Assembly: GCA_964203275.1 (NCBI GenBank)
Contig: CAXNMF010000013.1
Coordinates: 46,451 to 110,450, forward strand
DNA: 64,000 bases
DNA from: Ga0077527 sp945862135
Lineage (GTDB): Bacteria; Pseudomonadota; Gammaproteobacteria; Burkholderiales; SG8-41
Reading direction: 5' to 3'
In this document: in pieces, positions 43,232-52,023 of the stretch
Layout of the letters: each line of letters opens with the position of its first letter
Numbering within the stretch: position 1 is the first letter of the stretch
Made by a program: the position numbers and the translations under genes
The notes under the pieces: generated by a model
The model's input: the letters and a program-made list of their open reading frames with translations, nothing else
Told to the model about the DNA's origin: nothing
Databases searched by the model: none

Positions 43232-43711
43232 TGTTGTTCTCCCTTTAATCCCTTGGTGGGATGGGGGGATTGTATAGCAGGGGGAGTTGGGGGTTACAGG
43301 AACAAAATCAAATTCGCTTGGATCCGCCAATAGCTGTCGGTTGAGTTGACTCAAAGCAAAACACCGTTCGCCCTGAGCTTGTCGAAGGGCGTTCTTGCCA
43401 CTGGTTTTTATCCGGTTGCGGGGCTTCAAGGTCGCCGGGGGTGGCCCGGCGGCCAGTTACTTTCTCTTGCTTCGCCAAGAGAAAGTAACCAAAGAGAAGG
43501 CGACCCTCTTCGCCGCCCCCTTCGGGGGTTCCCTGCGTTGCTCGCGCGGCCGGGCGGCTCCGCAACTCGCCCTCGCAAACTGCGCGAGGGCTCAGACAGT
43601 GCTCGCCGACGGCCCCCGGCCGCGCTGTGCTACTCGGCGGCTCGGAAGGGGGGTAACGTTTGAATTCACCGGCCTGTGCGGATTATCGCGCAGGTCTGGT
43701 GGAATGAATTG
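43232..43711. repeat. Repeat-rich gap (480 nt)
   Basis: No gene. It contains TTCGCCCTGAGCTTGTCGAA with the pairing AGGGCG (43368-43392), a widely dispersed intergenic repeat, then a perfect 14-bp stem GTTACTTTCTCTTG (43456-43469) / CAAGAGAAAGTAAC (43476-43489) with a 6-nt loop, followed by CAAAGAGAAGGCGA and a GC-rich tail. Both are repeat families that are often mistaken for genes. Confidence 0.75.
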
Positions 43712-44593
43712 TTAGCTCAAACATAGCTCGTCTAATCGCTCTTCTTGGAATTGCTGACGATCATGAAGGTAAGCGGCCAAGAGAATCCGAACATAGTCGT
43801 ACGCTACAGGAGCGATATCGTCCAAGTCGTTATCGGCACCGGCATGAACAAGGCGAGACCGAGTTGTGTAGATGCGACGAGCAAGCTTGAATACGTCGCT
43901 AATCGACTCGCCTCTAAGTTTTTCCATAAATTTCGCTAGGCGCAAACTAAACCTGTACGACAATTCCGCAGAACTACTCGGCAGCAGAAGCATCTCCAAA
44001 ATGATCGCCAACTCGATGAAGCGGCTCTCTTTACGCCTATCTCGAGTAAGCGCATGCATATATATCTCGCGCATTGTTTGGAGCTTCTTGTCTGTTCTGG
44101 CACGCTCGATTAACTGGACGAGGGTTACAAGCTCTGCCGCTTCACGTTCTTCAACGGGAAGTGCTAGTCGCCCAAAAAAACAAGGGGGACCGATGAAGTA
44201 TCTAGCGGGAGTGGTTGTTTTAAACCCAATGTAAAGCGCAGATGCTGAGGGGCCCACGAGCTTAAGAGCAAAATTAAACTCCTTAGCGCGCTCAGGTGAG
44301 GGCGCAATGAGCATGTAGTTGCTAGAACAAAACTCATCAATCTCGTCAATATCCGGGCCAATGTCCCCCGAGAACAAGCAGCCAGGAAGTGAAGTGAACT
44401 TGGTTAGTTTTCCATCTTCTGTGTATTGGGGGTCTTCGATTCGAAGTAAACGACTCTTCGCTTCGCTATTCATCTGGCGAACGTGGAGATCCTCTGCCAC
44501 TTCAAATTCTGGCAAGACTGAGTTCAGCCGAAATGGAAACTCGACCAAAAAATCAGGAGCCACAACTTGGGGTTCTTGCTGGTTAGATGACAT
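43712..44593 (-). CDS. HEPN-domain protein, candidate RNase (ApeA-like)
   Basis: 293 aa, otherwise unrecognised. The C-terminal third is helical: RFIELAIILEMLLLPSS (about 190-206), SYRFSLRLAKFM (about 211-222) and FKLARRIYTTRSRLVHAG (about 234-251). The last has R244-x4-H249, the HEPN RNase motif, in the RSxxVH form of Apea-like HEPN proteins. The N-terminal half has beta-strands but no known motif. Its DNA is visibly richer in A+T than its neighbours and it sits between repeats and an unrelated gene, so it may have been acquired. A defence role is inferred, not shown. Confidence 0.6.
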   Translation of the reverse strand: MSSNQQEPQVVAPDFLVEFPFRLNSVLPEFEVAEDLHVRQMNSEAKSRLLRIEDPQYTEDGKLTKFTSLPGCLFSGDIGPDIDEIDEFCSSNYMLIAPSPERAKEFNFALKLVGPSASALYIGFKTTTPARYFIGPPCFFGRLALPVEEREAAELVTLVQLIERARTDKKLQTMREIYMHALTRDRRKESRFIELAIILEMLLLPSSSAELSYRFSLRLAKFMEKLRGESISDVFKLARRIYTTRSRLVHAGADNDLDDIAPVAYDYVRILLAAYLHDRQQFQEERLDELCLS

Positions 44594-44708
44594 GGGCTTA
44601 AGAGGTTAACGTGAATTGGTTGACTTTTTTAGTTGACGTATTGCGCCGTATTGGTTCTCATCATAGTCTTGGCCACTTCCGTTCTCAACCGCATATGCGA
44701 ATGGCGAT

Positions 44709-46220
44709 TTACCAAGTGTAAGTCACGCTGTAACGCACCACAGCCTCCGCCCCCGCAGCAATCTTCACCGGAAACGTCACCGTCCGCGCATCGTCCTTGC
44801 GGTAGTCGTGGTTCTTGCTGGTGATCTGCCAGTTGGTCCAGCGGTAAAGGTTTTCCTTGACCATCACCGTGACCGCATCTTTTTTCTGGTTGCGCAGTTT
44901 GACTTCGATTTCCTCGGTCATGGTTTTGCGTGAGCTGTCGACGTTGAAGTTGACCTGGCGGCGTTCGCCGACGACGTCGAAAGCGGAGCCCATTTTGATC
45001 AGCACGTTTTCGTTACGCGGGGTGTGGTCGATGATGTCTTCGCCGATGAATTCGAGGGTCTGGTCGGCGTTGTCGAGTTTGGAGACGCGAATGCGGCCCG
45101 CCGGCAGCGGCATGCCCATGTTCTGTTCCCTGGCGTTTTTGAAGCCGAGGTAGACGTCGACCTTGCGGTTGCTCTGGATGCCGTAGTTGCGGTCGGTGGC
45201 GGGGCCGCCGTAGGGGCGTGCGTTTGCGGCGCCGTAATAGACCAGGGTTTTTTCGCAGGGCACGGCGCGGGCGGCGGGGAAGAGTTCGATCTGCTGGGTG
45301 GAGTTGTCGGCGATGGTGGCGGGGCGGCCGAGGGTGTAGAGGTGGTACTCGAAAAAGGATTTTTCCTCGAAGCCTTTTTCACTGACGTCCATCGCCATCG
45401 CGCGTTGCGCGGCCGGCGCGGCGTAGACGCGGCCTTGCGGTTGTGGGCGGTGGACGTCGCCGGCGACGAGTTTGAGTTTGGCGTCGGCGTAACTCGCACC
45501 GGATTTGTTGACGATGCTGACCCAGGCGCCGACGTCGAGTTTGCAGCTGTTGGCATCCGCGCCGTCCTGATAAGTGACGTTGTAATCCGCCCACCAGGTG
45601 ATGCCGGTGGTTTGATAGGACACGCGCGTGGCGTGGGTGCTGGCGCGGTCGGCGGCGACATCCCAGACCAGTGTGGGGCGGGTGATCAAGCCGCCGGGTA
45701 GTTCCGGAAGACGAACGCCGGCGTTGTGTGGCAGGGTCTGGATGCTGCCGTCGTCGCGCTTCAGAACGATGCCGCCTGCGGTGGAAAGCAGCGTGCCCGA
45801 AAAAGATTCCGTGCCGTTGCCGCGCACCTGGTCAACGCTGATGCGGCGGTCGATGTATTTCTCCAGCAGCTTTTGCGTGCTGACCAGATCGAACTGGAAA
45901 TTCTGTTCAATGACCCGTGTGCCGGCGGGATCGGTCAGGGATTCGAAACGCACCGTAGTCGGATCGATCAGCGCGGCAACGTCGGTAAAACGCACATTGT
46001 TGCGCCCCAGGCTGAAGGCAAGGTCGCGCTGGGCGCGGATCACGGCATAGCCCGGAACGGCGGGGCCTACGCCGCCGCGGTAGAGTTCCGGCGACAGGGC
46101 ACCGGGGCGTGCGGTGCTGTAGATGGTCAGGGCCTGGCCGCCCGTTTCATTGGGGGTGGCAGCGAGTGCGGGAAAAGCGGCGGCAAGTGCGGCGCTGATC
46201 AGGACGGCGGACGTTTTCAT
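44709..46220 (-). CDS. DUF4139 domain exported protein
   Basis: 503 aa. Signal peptide about 1-21 (ALAAAFPALA|A). N-terminal part with ALTIYSTARPGALSPELYRGG and a long beta-rich DUF4139 region (about 190-500): PTLVWDVAADRASTHATRVSYQTTGITWW-type block, then DVYLGFKNAREQNMGMPLPAGRIRV and a YRWTNWQI...VKIAAGAEAVVRYSVTYTW end. Family of unknown role, likely periplasmic. The ATG at 46220 follows AAGGA. Confidence 0.85.
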   Translation of the reverse strand: MKTSAVLISAALAAAFPALAATPNETGGQALTIYSTARPGALSPELYRGGVGPAVPGYAVIRAQRDLAFSLGRNNVRFTDVAALIDPTTVRFESLTDPAGTRVIEQNFQFDLVSTQKLLEKYIDRRISVDQVRGNGTESFSGTLLSTAGGIVLKRDDGSIQTLPHNAGVRLPELPGGLITRPTLVWDVAADRASTHATRVSYQTTGITWWADYNVTYQDGADANSCKLDVGAWVSIVNKSGASYADAKLKLVAGDVHRPQPQGRVYAAPAAQRAMAMDVSEKGFEEKSFFEYHLYTLGRPATIADNSTQQIELFPAARAVPCEKTLVYYGAANARPYGGPATDRNYGIQSNRKVDVYLGFKNAREQNMGMPLPAGRIRVSKLDNADQTLEFIGEDIIDHTPRNENVLIKMGSAFDVVGERRQVNFNVDSSRKTMTEEIEVKLRNQKKDAVTVMVKENLYRWTNWQITSKNHDYRKDDARTVTFPVKIAAGAEAVVRYSVTYTW

Positions 46221-46337
46221 GGCGGTTCCTTGTGTTGGGGATTCCAGGCTGTAAACGTCCGGCCGCGGCATTCGGGGTTAAGGCTGGCGCGGATCATCTA
46301 GAATCCAGTCACTTTTCCCAGTGTCAGGCTTCCAGTC

Positions 46338-46917
46338 ATGAAGAACATCTGCATTTTTTGCGGCTCAAATTCCGGCAACGGCATCGTTTACGCGGACGCG
46401 ACACGCGCGATGGTGCGGGCGATTGGCGATGCCGGGCTCGGCATTGTTTTCGGCGGCGGCAATATCGGACTGATGGGCGTGGTGGCTGAAGCGGGGCTGG
46501 CGGCTGGTGTCAATGTGACGGGGGTGACGCCGCGCCGGCTGCTGGAGCGGGAAATGGTGCATACCGAACTCACCGAGCTGCATGTGGTGGAGTCCATGCA
46601 TGAACGCAAGGTGATGATGGCGGAGCTGTCCGATTCCTTTATCGCGCTGCCCGGTGGCATGGGTACGCTGGATGAGTTTTTCGAGATGGTCACGCTGAAC
46701 CAGCTCGGCGTGCAGAGCAAACCCTGCGGGCTGCTCAACGTCGAGGGTTATTTCGATCATCTGCGGGCTTTTTCTTGATCACGCGGTTACTGCGCGTTTC
46801 GTCAATCCGGCTCATCGCGACATGATTGTTCTGGATGATGATCCGCGACGCATGATCACAAAACTGAGTCGCTGGACCATGCCGCAGACCAGCAAATGGA
46901 TGGATCAACAGCGCTGA
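46338..46917 (+). pseudogene. LOG-family protein (TIGR00730), frameshifted near the 3' end
   Basis: LOG-type nucleoside-5'-phosphate phosphoribohydrolase relatives activate cytokinin-like nucleotides. MKNICIFCGSNSGN, VFGGGNIGLMGVVAEAG and LPGGMGTLDEFFE (the catalytic PGGxGTxxE) are intact. The frame stops at 46778 after GYFDHLRAFS, but one base less in the T5 run at 46769-46773 gives AFLDHAVTARFVNPAHRDM and runs to a stop at 46915-46917, the normal length of about 192 aa. A single inserted T is the whole fault; the shortened 146-aa form would lack the last helices. May be a real mutation or a base error. Confidence 0.8.
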
Positions 46918-46995
46918 GTCCGCACGGTGGGCGGCTGGCGTCCAGTCCTAATGACCCGATAAGAATTTTTAACCCAGTGTTTCAGGGGCAAACCC

Positions 46996-47026
46996 TATAA
47001 TTCGCGCGGTAAATCCCACGCGAAAT
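46996..47026 (+). promoter_or_regulatory. Candidate promoter -10 and 5'-UTR hairpin for the soe-like operon
   Basis: A perfect TATAAT at 46996-47001 without a clear -35. A 6-bp stem TTCGCG...CGCGAA follows (47001-47025) in the short leader before the ATG at 47040. Confidence 0.45.
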
Positions 47027-47039
47027 CAACGGCTAAACC

Positions 47040-49922
47040 ATGACCGCCAGCGCCCAGACTGCAGCCCGTACCGAAACCCGCAATACCACCTGTTATATGT
47101 GCGCCTGCCGCTGCGGCATCCGCGTGCATCTGAAGAATGATGAAGTCCGCTACATCGAAGGCAATCCCGAACATCCGCTGAACAAGGGCGTGATTTGCGC
47201 CAAGGGTGCGTCGGGGATCATGAAACAGTATTCGCCGGCACGGCTGACCCAGCCGCTGCGGCGCAAGCCCGGTTCCGAGCGCGGTGCGGGTGAGTTCGAG
47301 GTGATCAGCTGGGACGAGGCCTTCAAGGTGATGGAAGAGCGGCTGGGCAAGCTGCGGTCCACCGATCCGAAAAAATTCGCCCTGTTTACCGGCCGCGACC
47401 AGATGCAGGCGCTGACCGGCCTATTTGCACGGCAGTTCGGCACGCCGAACTACGCGGCGCACGGCGGCTTCTGCTCGGTGAACATGGCCGCGGGCATGAT
47501 CTACACCATCGGTGGCAGCTTCTGGGAATTCGGCGGTCCTGATCTGGATCGCGCCAAACTGTTTGTGATGATTGGCACGGCTGAGGACCATCACTCGAAC
47601 CCGATGAAGATGGCGATCTCGAAATTCAAGCGCGAAGGCGGGCGCTTTATTTCGATCAACCCGGTGCGTACCGGTTATTCGGCGGTGGCGGATGAATGGA
47701 TTCCGATCCGTCCGGGCACGGATGGTGCGCTGCTGATGGCCTTGTGCCATGAACTGGTCAAGTTGGGGCTGTATGACCGCGACTTCCTCGCCCAGTACAG
47801 CAACGCCGGTTATCTGGTGAACCTTGACGAGAAGAGCGAAAAATTCGGCTTGATCGCCTGCGACGAAACTGCGGAAGAAAAAAATCCGCACCGTAAGCAT
47901 CAACAACTGTGGTGGGACCGGCATAGCGGCAAGGCGGTGATCAATCACACGGGTGATTCCGATCCGGCGCTGACCGGCAGCTACCAATTGCCCGACGGCA
48001 CACCGGTCAAACCGGCCTTTGAGTTGCTGCGCGAACGGCTGACCGAATACACACCGGAGTGGGCGGCAAAAATTACCGGCATCGATGCGGCTACGATTCG
48101 CCGCCTTGCCCAGGAAATGGGCATCGCGGCGCGCGACCAGAAAATCGAATTGCCGATTGCCTGGACCGACAGCTGGGGCCGCAAACACGACAAGGTCACC
48201 GGCAATCCGGTGGCCTTCCATGCGATGCGCGGCCTCGCGGCGCATTCCAACGGCTTTCAAACCATCCGCGCGCTGTCGATCCTGATGTCGCTGCTCGGTA
48301 CCATCGACCGGCCCGGCGGTTTCCGCCACAAGGCGCCGTTCCCGCGCAGCACGCCGCCGGTGTATGCACGTAATCCCAACGATCCGGGTGCAGTGAAACC
48401 GGATACGCCGCTGGGTGGCGCGCCGCTGGGATTCCCGGGCGGTCCGGAAGACCTGTTCGTCGATGAGAAGGGCGAACCGGTACGGCTCGACAAGGCCTTC
48501 TCCTGGGAGCATCCGCTGGCGGTGCACGGCATGATGCACAACGCGATCACCAATGCCTGGAAGGGTGATCCGTACCCGATCGATACGCTGATGCTGTTCA
48601 TGGCGAACATGGCCTGGAACTCGACCATGAACACCAGTGAAGTGCGCAAGATGTTGAACGACAAGGACGCGTCGGGCGAATACAAGATTCCGTTCCTGAT
48701 TGTCTGCGACGCCTTCCAGTCGGAGACCACGGCCTTCGCCGACTTGGTGCTGCCGGATACGACTTATCTCGAACGTCACGATGTGATGTCGATGCTCGAC
48801 CGGCCGATTTCCGAATTCGACGGCCCGGTGGATTCGGTGCGGGTGCCGGTGGTGCCGCCCAAGGGCGAATGCAAACCCTTCCAGGAGGTGCTGATTGAAC
48901 TGGCGGGGCGCCTCAAGTTCCCGGCGTTCACCAAGCCGGACGGCTCGCGCAAGTTCAAGGACTACCCGGACTTCATTACCAATTTCGAAACTGAACCGGG
49001 GTCGGGGCAGGGCTTCCTGATCGGCTGGCGCGGCAAGGATGGCGACAAGGCGCTGGTCGGCGAACCCAATCCAAAACAGTGGGAGATGTACGCCAAGAAC
49101 AACTGCGTGTTCCACCACGTGATGCCCGAGTCCTATCAATACATGCGCAACTGGAATCTGGAGTATTCGGAGTGGGCGCAGAAAATGAAGCTGCGGCGCT
49201 TTGCGGACCCGGTGATCATCCAGATCTATGCCGAGGTGCTGCAACGCTTCCGTCTTGCCGCGCGCGGTCAGGGCAAACGCGTGCCGCCGGTGCATCTGCG
49301 TGAGCGAATCACCACTTATTTCGATCCGCTGCCTTTCTATTACACGCCCCTCGAAGTGCAATGCACCGATACCGCGAAGTATCCGCTGTCGGCGATTACG
49401 CAGCGGCCGATGGCGATGTATCACTCCTGGGATTCGCAGAATTCCTGGCTGCGCCAGATTCATGCGCATAACTATTTGTTTGTAAACGAAAAAACGGCCG
49501 CCACCTATGGCATCGCCGACGGTGACTGGATCTGGGTGGAGTCGATGCACGGCCGCGTGCGCTGCCTGTGCCGCTGCAGTAATGCGGTGGAGCCGGGCAC
49601 CGTGTGGACGTGGAACGCGATCGGCAAGGCGCAGGGCGCGTGGCATCTGTCGCCTGATGCGAATGAAGCGCGCAAAGGTTTTCTGCTCAATCACCTGATC
49701 TCGGAAGAGATTCCGATGGGTGACGGCCGCACGGTTTCGAATTCCGATCCGGTGACCGGTCAGGCCGGCTGGTATGACGTGCGGGTGCGCATCAGCAAGG
49801 CGGAAGCGGGCGAGCCGGAAGAAACTTCGCCGCAGTTTGCGCCGATGCCTGCGGCCCCCGGAACCAACAAGGTGAGAAAGCTGTGGCAGGCCTTTGTCGC
49901 CGGCAAAGGGGAATTTAAATGA
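47040..49922 (+). CDS. soeA: Molybdopterin oxidoreductase, SoeA-like (sulfite dehydrogenase catalytic subunit)
   Basis: 960 aa catalytic subunit of a DMSO-reductase-family enzyme. The N-terminus binds a 4Fe-4S cluster: C18-x2-C21-x3-C25-x27-C53 (TCYMCACRCGI, GVICAKG). The Mo ligand is Cys145 in HGGFCSVN, not Sec. Mo-cofactor-binding stretches: FISINPVRTGYSAVADEWIP, GTDGALLMALCH, and the C-terminal MYHSWDSQNSWLRQIH. There is no Tat signal, so it works in the cytoplasm, as SoeA does, bound through SoeB/SoeC to quinone. With its partners the layout matches SoeABC; other members (thiosulfate/polysulfide reductase) remain possible. Confidence 0.8.
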   Translation: MTASAQTAARTETRNTTCYMCACRCGIRVHLKNDEVRYIEGNPEHPLNKGVICAKGASGIMKQYSPARLTQPLRRKPGSERGAGEFEVISWDEAFKVMEERLGKLRSTDPKKFALFTGRDQMQALTGLFARQFGTPNYAAHGGFCSVNMAAGMIYTIGGSFWEFGGPDLDRAKLFVMIGTAEDHHSNPMKMAISKFKREGGRFISINPVRTGYSAVADEWIPIRPGTDGALLMALCHELVKLGLYDRDFLAQYSNAGYLVNLDEKSEKFGLIACDETAEEKNPHRKHQQLWWDRHSGKAVINHTGDSDPALTGSYQLPDGTPVKPAFELLRERLTEYTPEWAAKITGIDAATIRRLAQEMGIAARDQKIELPIAWTDSWGRKHDKVTGNPVAFHAMRGLAAHSNGFQTIRALSILMSLLGTIDRPGGFRHKAPFPRSTPPVYARNPNDPGAVKPDTPLGGAPLGFPGGPEDLFVDEKGEPVRLDKAFSWEHPLAVHGMMHNAITNAWKGDPYPIDTLMLFMANMAWNSTMNTSEVRKMLNDKDASGEYKIPFLIVCDAFQSETTAFADLVLPDTTYLERHDVMSMLDRPISEFDGPVDSVRVPVVPPKGECKPFQEVLIELAGRLKFPAFTKPDGSRKFKDYPDFITNFETEPGSGQGFLIGWRGKDGDKALVGEPNPKQWEMYAKNNCVFHHVMPESYQYMRNWNLEYSEWAQKMKLRRFADPVIIQIYAEVLQRFRLAARGQGKRVPPVHLRERITTYFDPLPFYYTPLEVQCTDTAKYPLSAITQRPMAMYHSWDSQNSWLRQIHAHNYLFVNEKTAATYGIADGDWIWVESMHGRVRCLCRCSNAVEPGTVWTWNAIGKAQGAWHLSPDANEARKGFLLNHLISEEIPMGDGRTVSNSDPVTGQAGWYDVRVRISKAEAGEPEETSPQFAPMPAAPGTNKVRKLWQAFVAGKGEFK

Positions 49923-49933
49923 GGAGATTTCAA

Positions 49934-49969
49934 ATGACCGGACTCGATCAGCGGGAGTGCGCGCGATGA
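49934..49969 (+). CDS. 11-codon minicistron overlapping soeB
   Basis: MTGLDQRECAR. It has a good ribosome site (GAGGAG, 49921-49926) right after the soeA stop, and its TGA overlaps the soeB ATG (ATGA, 49966-49969). It may feed ribosomes into soeB by reinitiation. Could also be a relic of an older start. Confidence 0.35.
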   Translation: MTGLDQRECAR

Positions 49970-50673
49970 CTCAGCTCGCTTTGGTGATCGACCTCAACGT
50001 CTGCGTGGGCTGCCATGCCTGCGTGACCAGCTGCAAGGAATGGAACACCTCGGGTGAGGCCGGTTTCATGTCGGATGACAATCCTTATGACCGCGATCCG
50101 ACTGGTACATTTTTCAATCGTGTGCAGACTTTCGAGGTCGGCGAGTTCCCGGATACGCAGACTGTGCATTTCCCGAAGTCCTGCCTGCATTGCGAAGATC
50201 CGCCCTGCGTGCCGGTGTGTCCGACGGGGGCCAGTTACAAGCGCCCCGAAGACGGTATCGTGCTGGTCGATTACGACAAGTGCATCGGCTGCAAATACTG
50301 CGCCTGGGCCTGCCCGTACGGTGTGCGCGAGCTCGACGAGCACCAGAAGGTGATGAAGAAGTGCACGCTGTGCGTCGACCGCATATACGACGAGAAGCTG
50401 CCGGAGTCGGAGCGCAAGCCGTCCTGCGTGCTGGCCTGTCCGACCAATGCACGGCTCTACGGCGACATCCATGACGAAGAGTCGATTGTGTCGAAGGCGA
50501 TTCGCGAAGCCGCCGGTTATCAGCTGATGCCGGAGTGGAACACACAGCCCGCGAATCACTATCTGCCACGCCGCAAGACCGAAGCCAACCTGCAGGGCGG
50601 TGTTGCTGAGCGTGCCGACAATCCGCTGAACATCGATGGCCGGCCGTCCAGCAGTGACGCTGCAGCCCGCTGA
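49966..50673 (+). CDS. soeB: 4Fe-4S ferredoxin subunit, SoeB-like
   Basis: 235 aa electron-transfer subunit with sixteen Cys in four 4Fe-4S motifs: CVGCHACVTSC (about 12-22), CLHCEDPPCVPVCP (about 73-86), CIGCKYCAWACP (about 106-117) and CTLC...CVLACP (about 134-160). It passes electrons from SoeA to the membrane subunit. No signal peptide. The start is set by the overlap with a minicistron; the frame opens upstream inside soeA. Confidence 0.87.
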   Translation: MTQLALVIDLNVCVGCHACVTSCKEWNTSGEAGFMSDDNPYDRDPTGTFFNRVQTFEVGEFPDTQTVHFPKSCLHCEDPPCVPVCPTGASYKRPEDGIVLVDYDKCIGCKYCAWACPYGVRELDEHQKVMKKCTLCVDRIYDEKLPESERKPSCVLACPTNARLYGDIHDEESIVSKAIREAAGYQLMPEWNTQPANHYLPRRKTEANLQGGVAERADNPLNIDGRPSSSDAAAR

Positions 50674-50687
50674 CGGAGTAACGATTC

Positions 50688-51626
50688 ATGAATCCTGCAT
50701 TTTCCGTAGTCTTCCTGACCACCTTGCTGGGCGCCGGGCAGGGATTGTTCCTTGCACTGTTCGTTGTTGAAGTCGGCGTCGCCGGCGGTGCGTGGGCGTC
50801 GCCTGCAACGGGCTTTTATTCCTGGGGCAGTGCCGTCTCGGTACTGCTGCTGGGCGCAGGCCTGTTAGCGTCGTTTTTTCATTTGGGGCATCCCGAGCGT
50901 GCATGGCGTGCGGCGGCAATGTGGCGCACGTCGTGGCTGTCGCGTGAAGTGATCGTGCTGCCGGCATTCATGGCGATTGTCGCTGCCTACGGCTGGGCGC
51001 ATTGCCAAAACCACGGCATGACGCTAGGCCTGGGCATTGCCGGCGTGGTTGTGTGCATGCTGCTGTTTCTGTGCACGGCGATGATCTATGCCTGCATCAA
51101 GTTCCTGCAGGAATGGGCGACGCCGCTGACCATTATCAATTTTGTGGTGCTGGGTTCGGCGTCCGGCGTGATGCTGGCTGCTGCGCTGGCTGCAGTCCGT
51201 GGCGAGCCGAACGCTTATGGCCTTGGCGTTGCGGCGATTGTGCTGACGCTGGTGGGACTGGTGACGCGGGTTGCTTCTCTTTATCGCAATGCCCAACTCA
51301 CACCGCGTTCCAATCTGCAGAGTGCCATCGGCATCAAACACCCCCGCATTGTGCAAAAAGCGCAGGGCTTCATGGGGGGGTCGTTTAATACTCGTGAATT
51401 TTTTCACGGTCGTGCGCCGGGAACCCTGCGTGCTGTGAAATGGTTGTTTATAACCGGGACATTTATCCTACCTCTGCTGCTTGCAGGCGGTGGAATGGAC
51501 AATGGTTCAGCCGTTTTGCTGGTCGCGGCCTTCATAATTCAGTTTCTGGGACTGGTTGCCGAACGCTGGTTCTTTTTTGCTCAAGCGAATCATCCGCAAA
51601 ACCTTTATTATCAAGCGGTGTCCTGA
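50688..51626 (+). CDS. soeC: DmsC/NrfD-type membrane anchor, SoeC-like
   Basis: 312 aa with about eight TM helices. Starts FSVVFLTTLLGAGQGLFLALF; LLASFFHLGHPERAWRA (about 65-81) and the TSWLSREVIVLP motif (about 86-97) are the DmsC-family signature near the quinone site. A later RVASLYRNAQLTPRSNLQSAIGI loop follows. Completes the soeABC-like set: electrons from sulfite (inferred) to the quinone pool. Confidence 0.87.
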   Translation: MNPAFSVVFLTTLLGAGQGLFLALFVVEVGVAGGAWASPATGFYSWGSAVSVLLLGAGLLASFFHLGHPERAWRAAAMWRTSWLSREVIVLPAFMAIVAAYGWAHCQNHGMTLGLGIAGVVVCMLLFLCTAMIYACIKFLQEWATPLTIINFVVLGSASGVMLAAALAAVRGEPNAYGLGVAAIVLTLVGLVTRVASLYRNAQLTPRSNLQSAIGIKHPRIVQKAQGFMGGSFNTREFFHGRAPGTLRAVKWLFITGTFILPLLLAGGGMDNGSAVLLVAAFIIQFLGLVAERWFFFAQANHPQNLYYQAVS

Positions 51627-51647
51627 CCTTTCAAGAATTGCCGCTAA

Positions 51648-51980
51648 ATGCCGTCGATCCACCAACTCCGCAGTCGTGCGACCCGTGCGTTCAGTTATGT
51701 CTATGAACTGACCCAGCGCGAAAAGCAGAACTTGTTGGTCGAGATCCAACAGACCCGCGGATTGATGCCGATACTGATGAAACCGCGCAACGGGCAGGAT
51801 TGGTCGCCGCAGGATCGTGCGGAGTTGCGTGATCATCTTGGACGTCTTTCACGGATCAGCCCGTATCTGGTGCTGGTGGTGATGCCTGGCGGTTTTTTCA
51901 TATTGCCGGTGTTTGCCTGGTGGCTGGATCGACGCCGCGTTCGCGTGCGCAACGGCAACGGGATGCCGCCGCATCATTGA
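51648..51980 (+). CDS. Small membrane protein, LETM1-like
   Basis: 110 aa, 21 nt after soeC. Helical N-terminus (YVYELTQREKQNLLVEIQQT), a charged middle (DWSPQDRAELRDHLGRLSRIS) and one TM segment (about 72-92, LVLVVMPGGFFILPVFAWWL). The PGGFFILPVFAW stretch resembles LETM1-type domains. Function unknown; the position suggests co-transcription with the soe-like genes. Confidence 0.6.
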   Translation: MPSIHQLRSRATRAFSYVYELTQREKQNLLVEIQQTRGLMPILMKPRNGQDWSPQDRAELRDHLGRLSRISPYLVLVVMPGGFFILPVFAWWLDRRRVRVRNGNGMPPHH

Positions 51981-52023
51981 TTGATCATCCGTTCATGGCC
52001 CAATACAGCGAGTCCTGAACCCC

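Noticed and set aside
43346..43715. Plus-strand frames of about 105 codons
   Set aside because: They translate dispersed repeats (FALSLSKG and the 14-bp hairpin region), a known source of false genes.
47460..47490. Sec in the molybdoenzyme (as in some formate dehydrogenases)
   Set aside because: The Mo ligand codon is TGC (Cys145 in HGGFCSVN); no TGA is present.
47421..49694. 757-codon minus-strand frame opposite soeA
   Set aside because: Antisense shadow caused by high GC at third codon positions; no motif.
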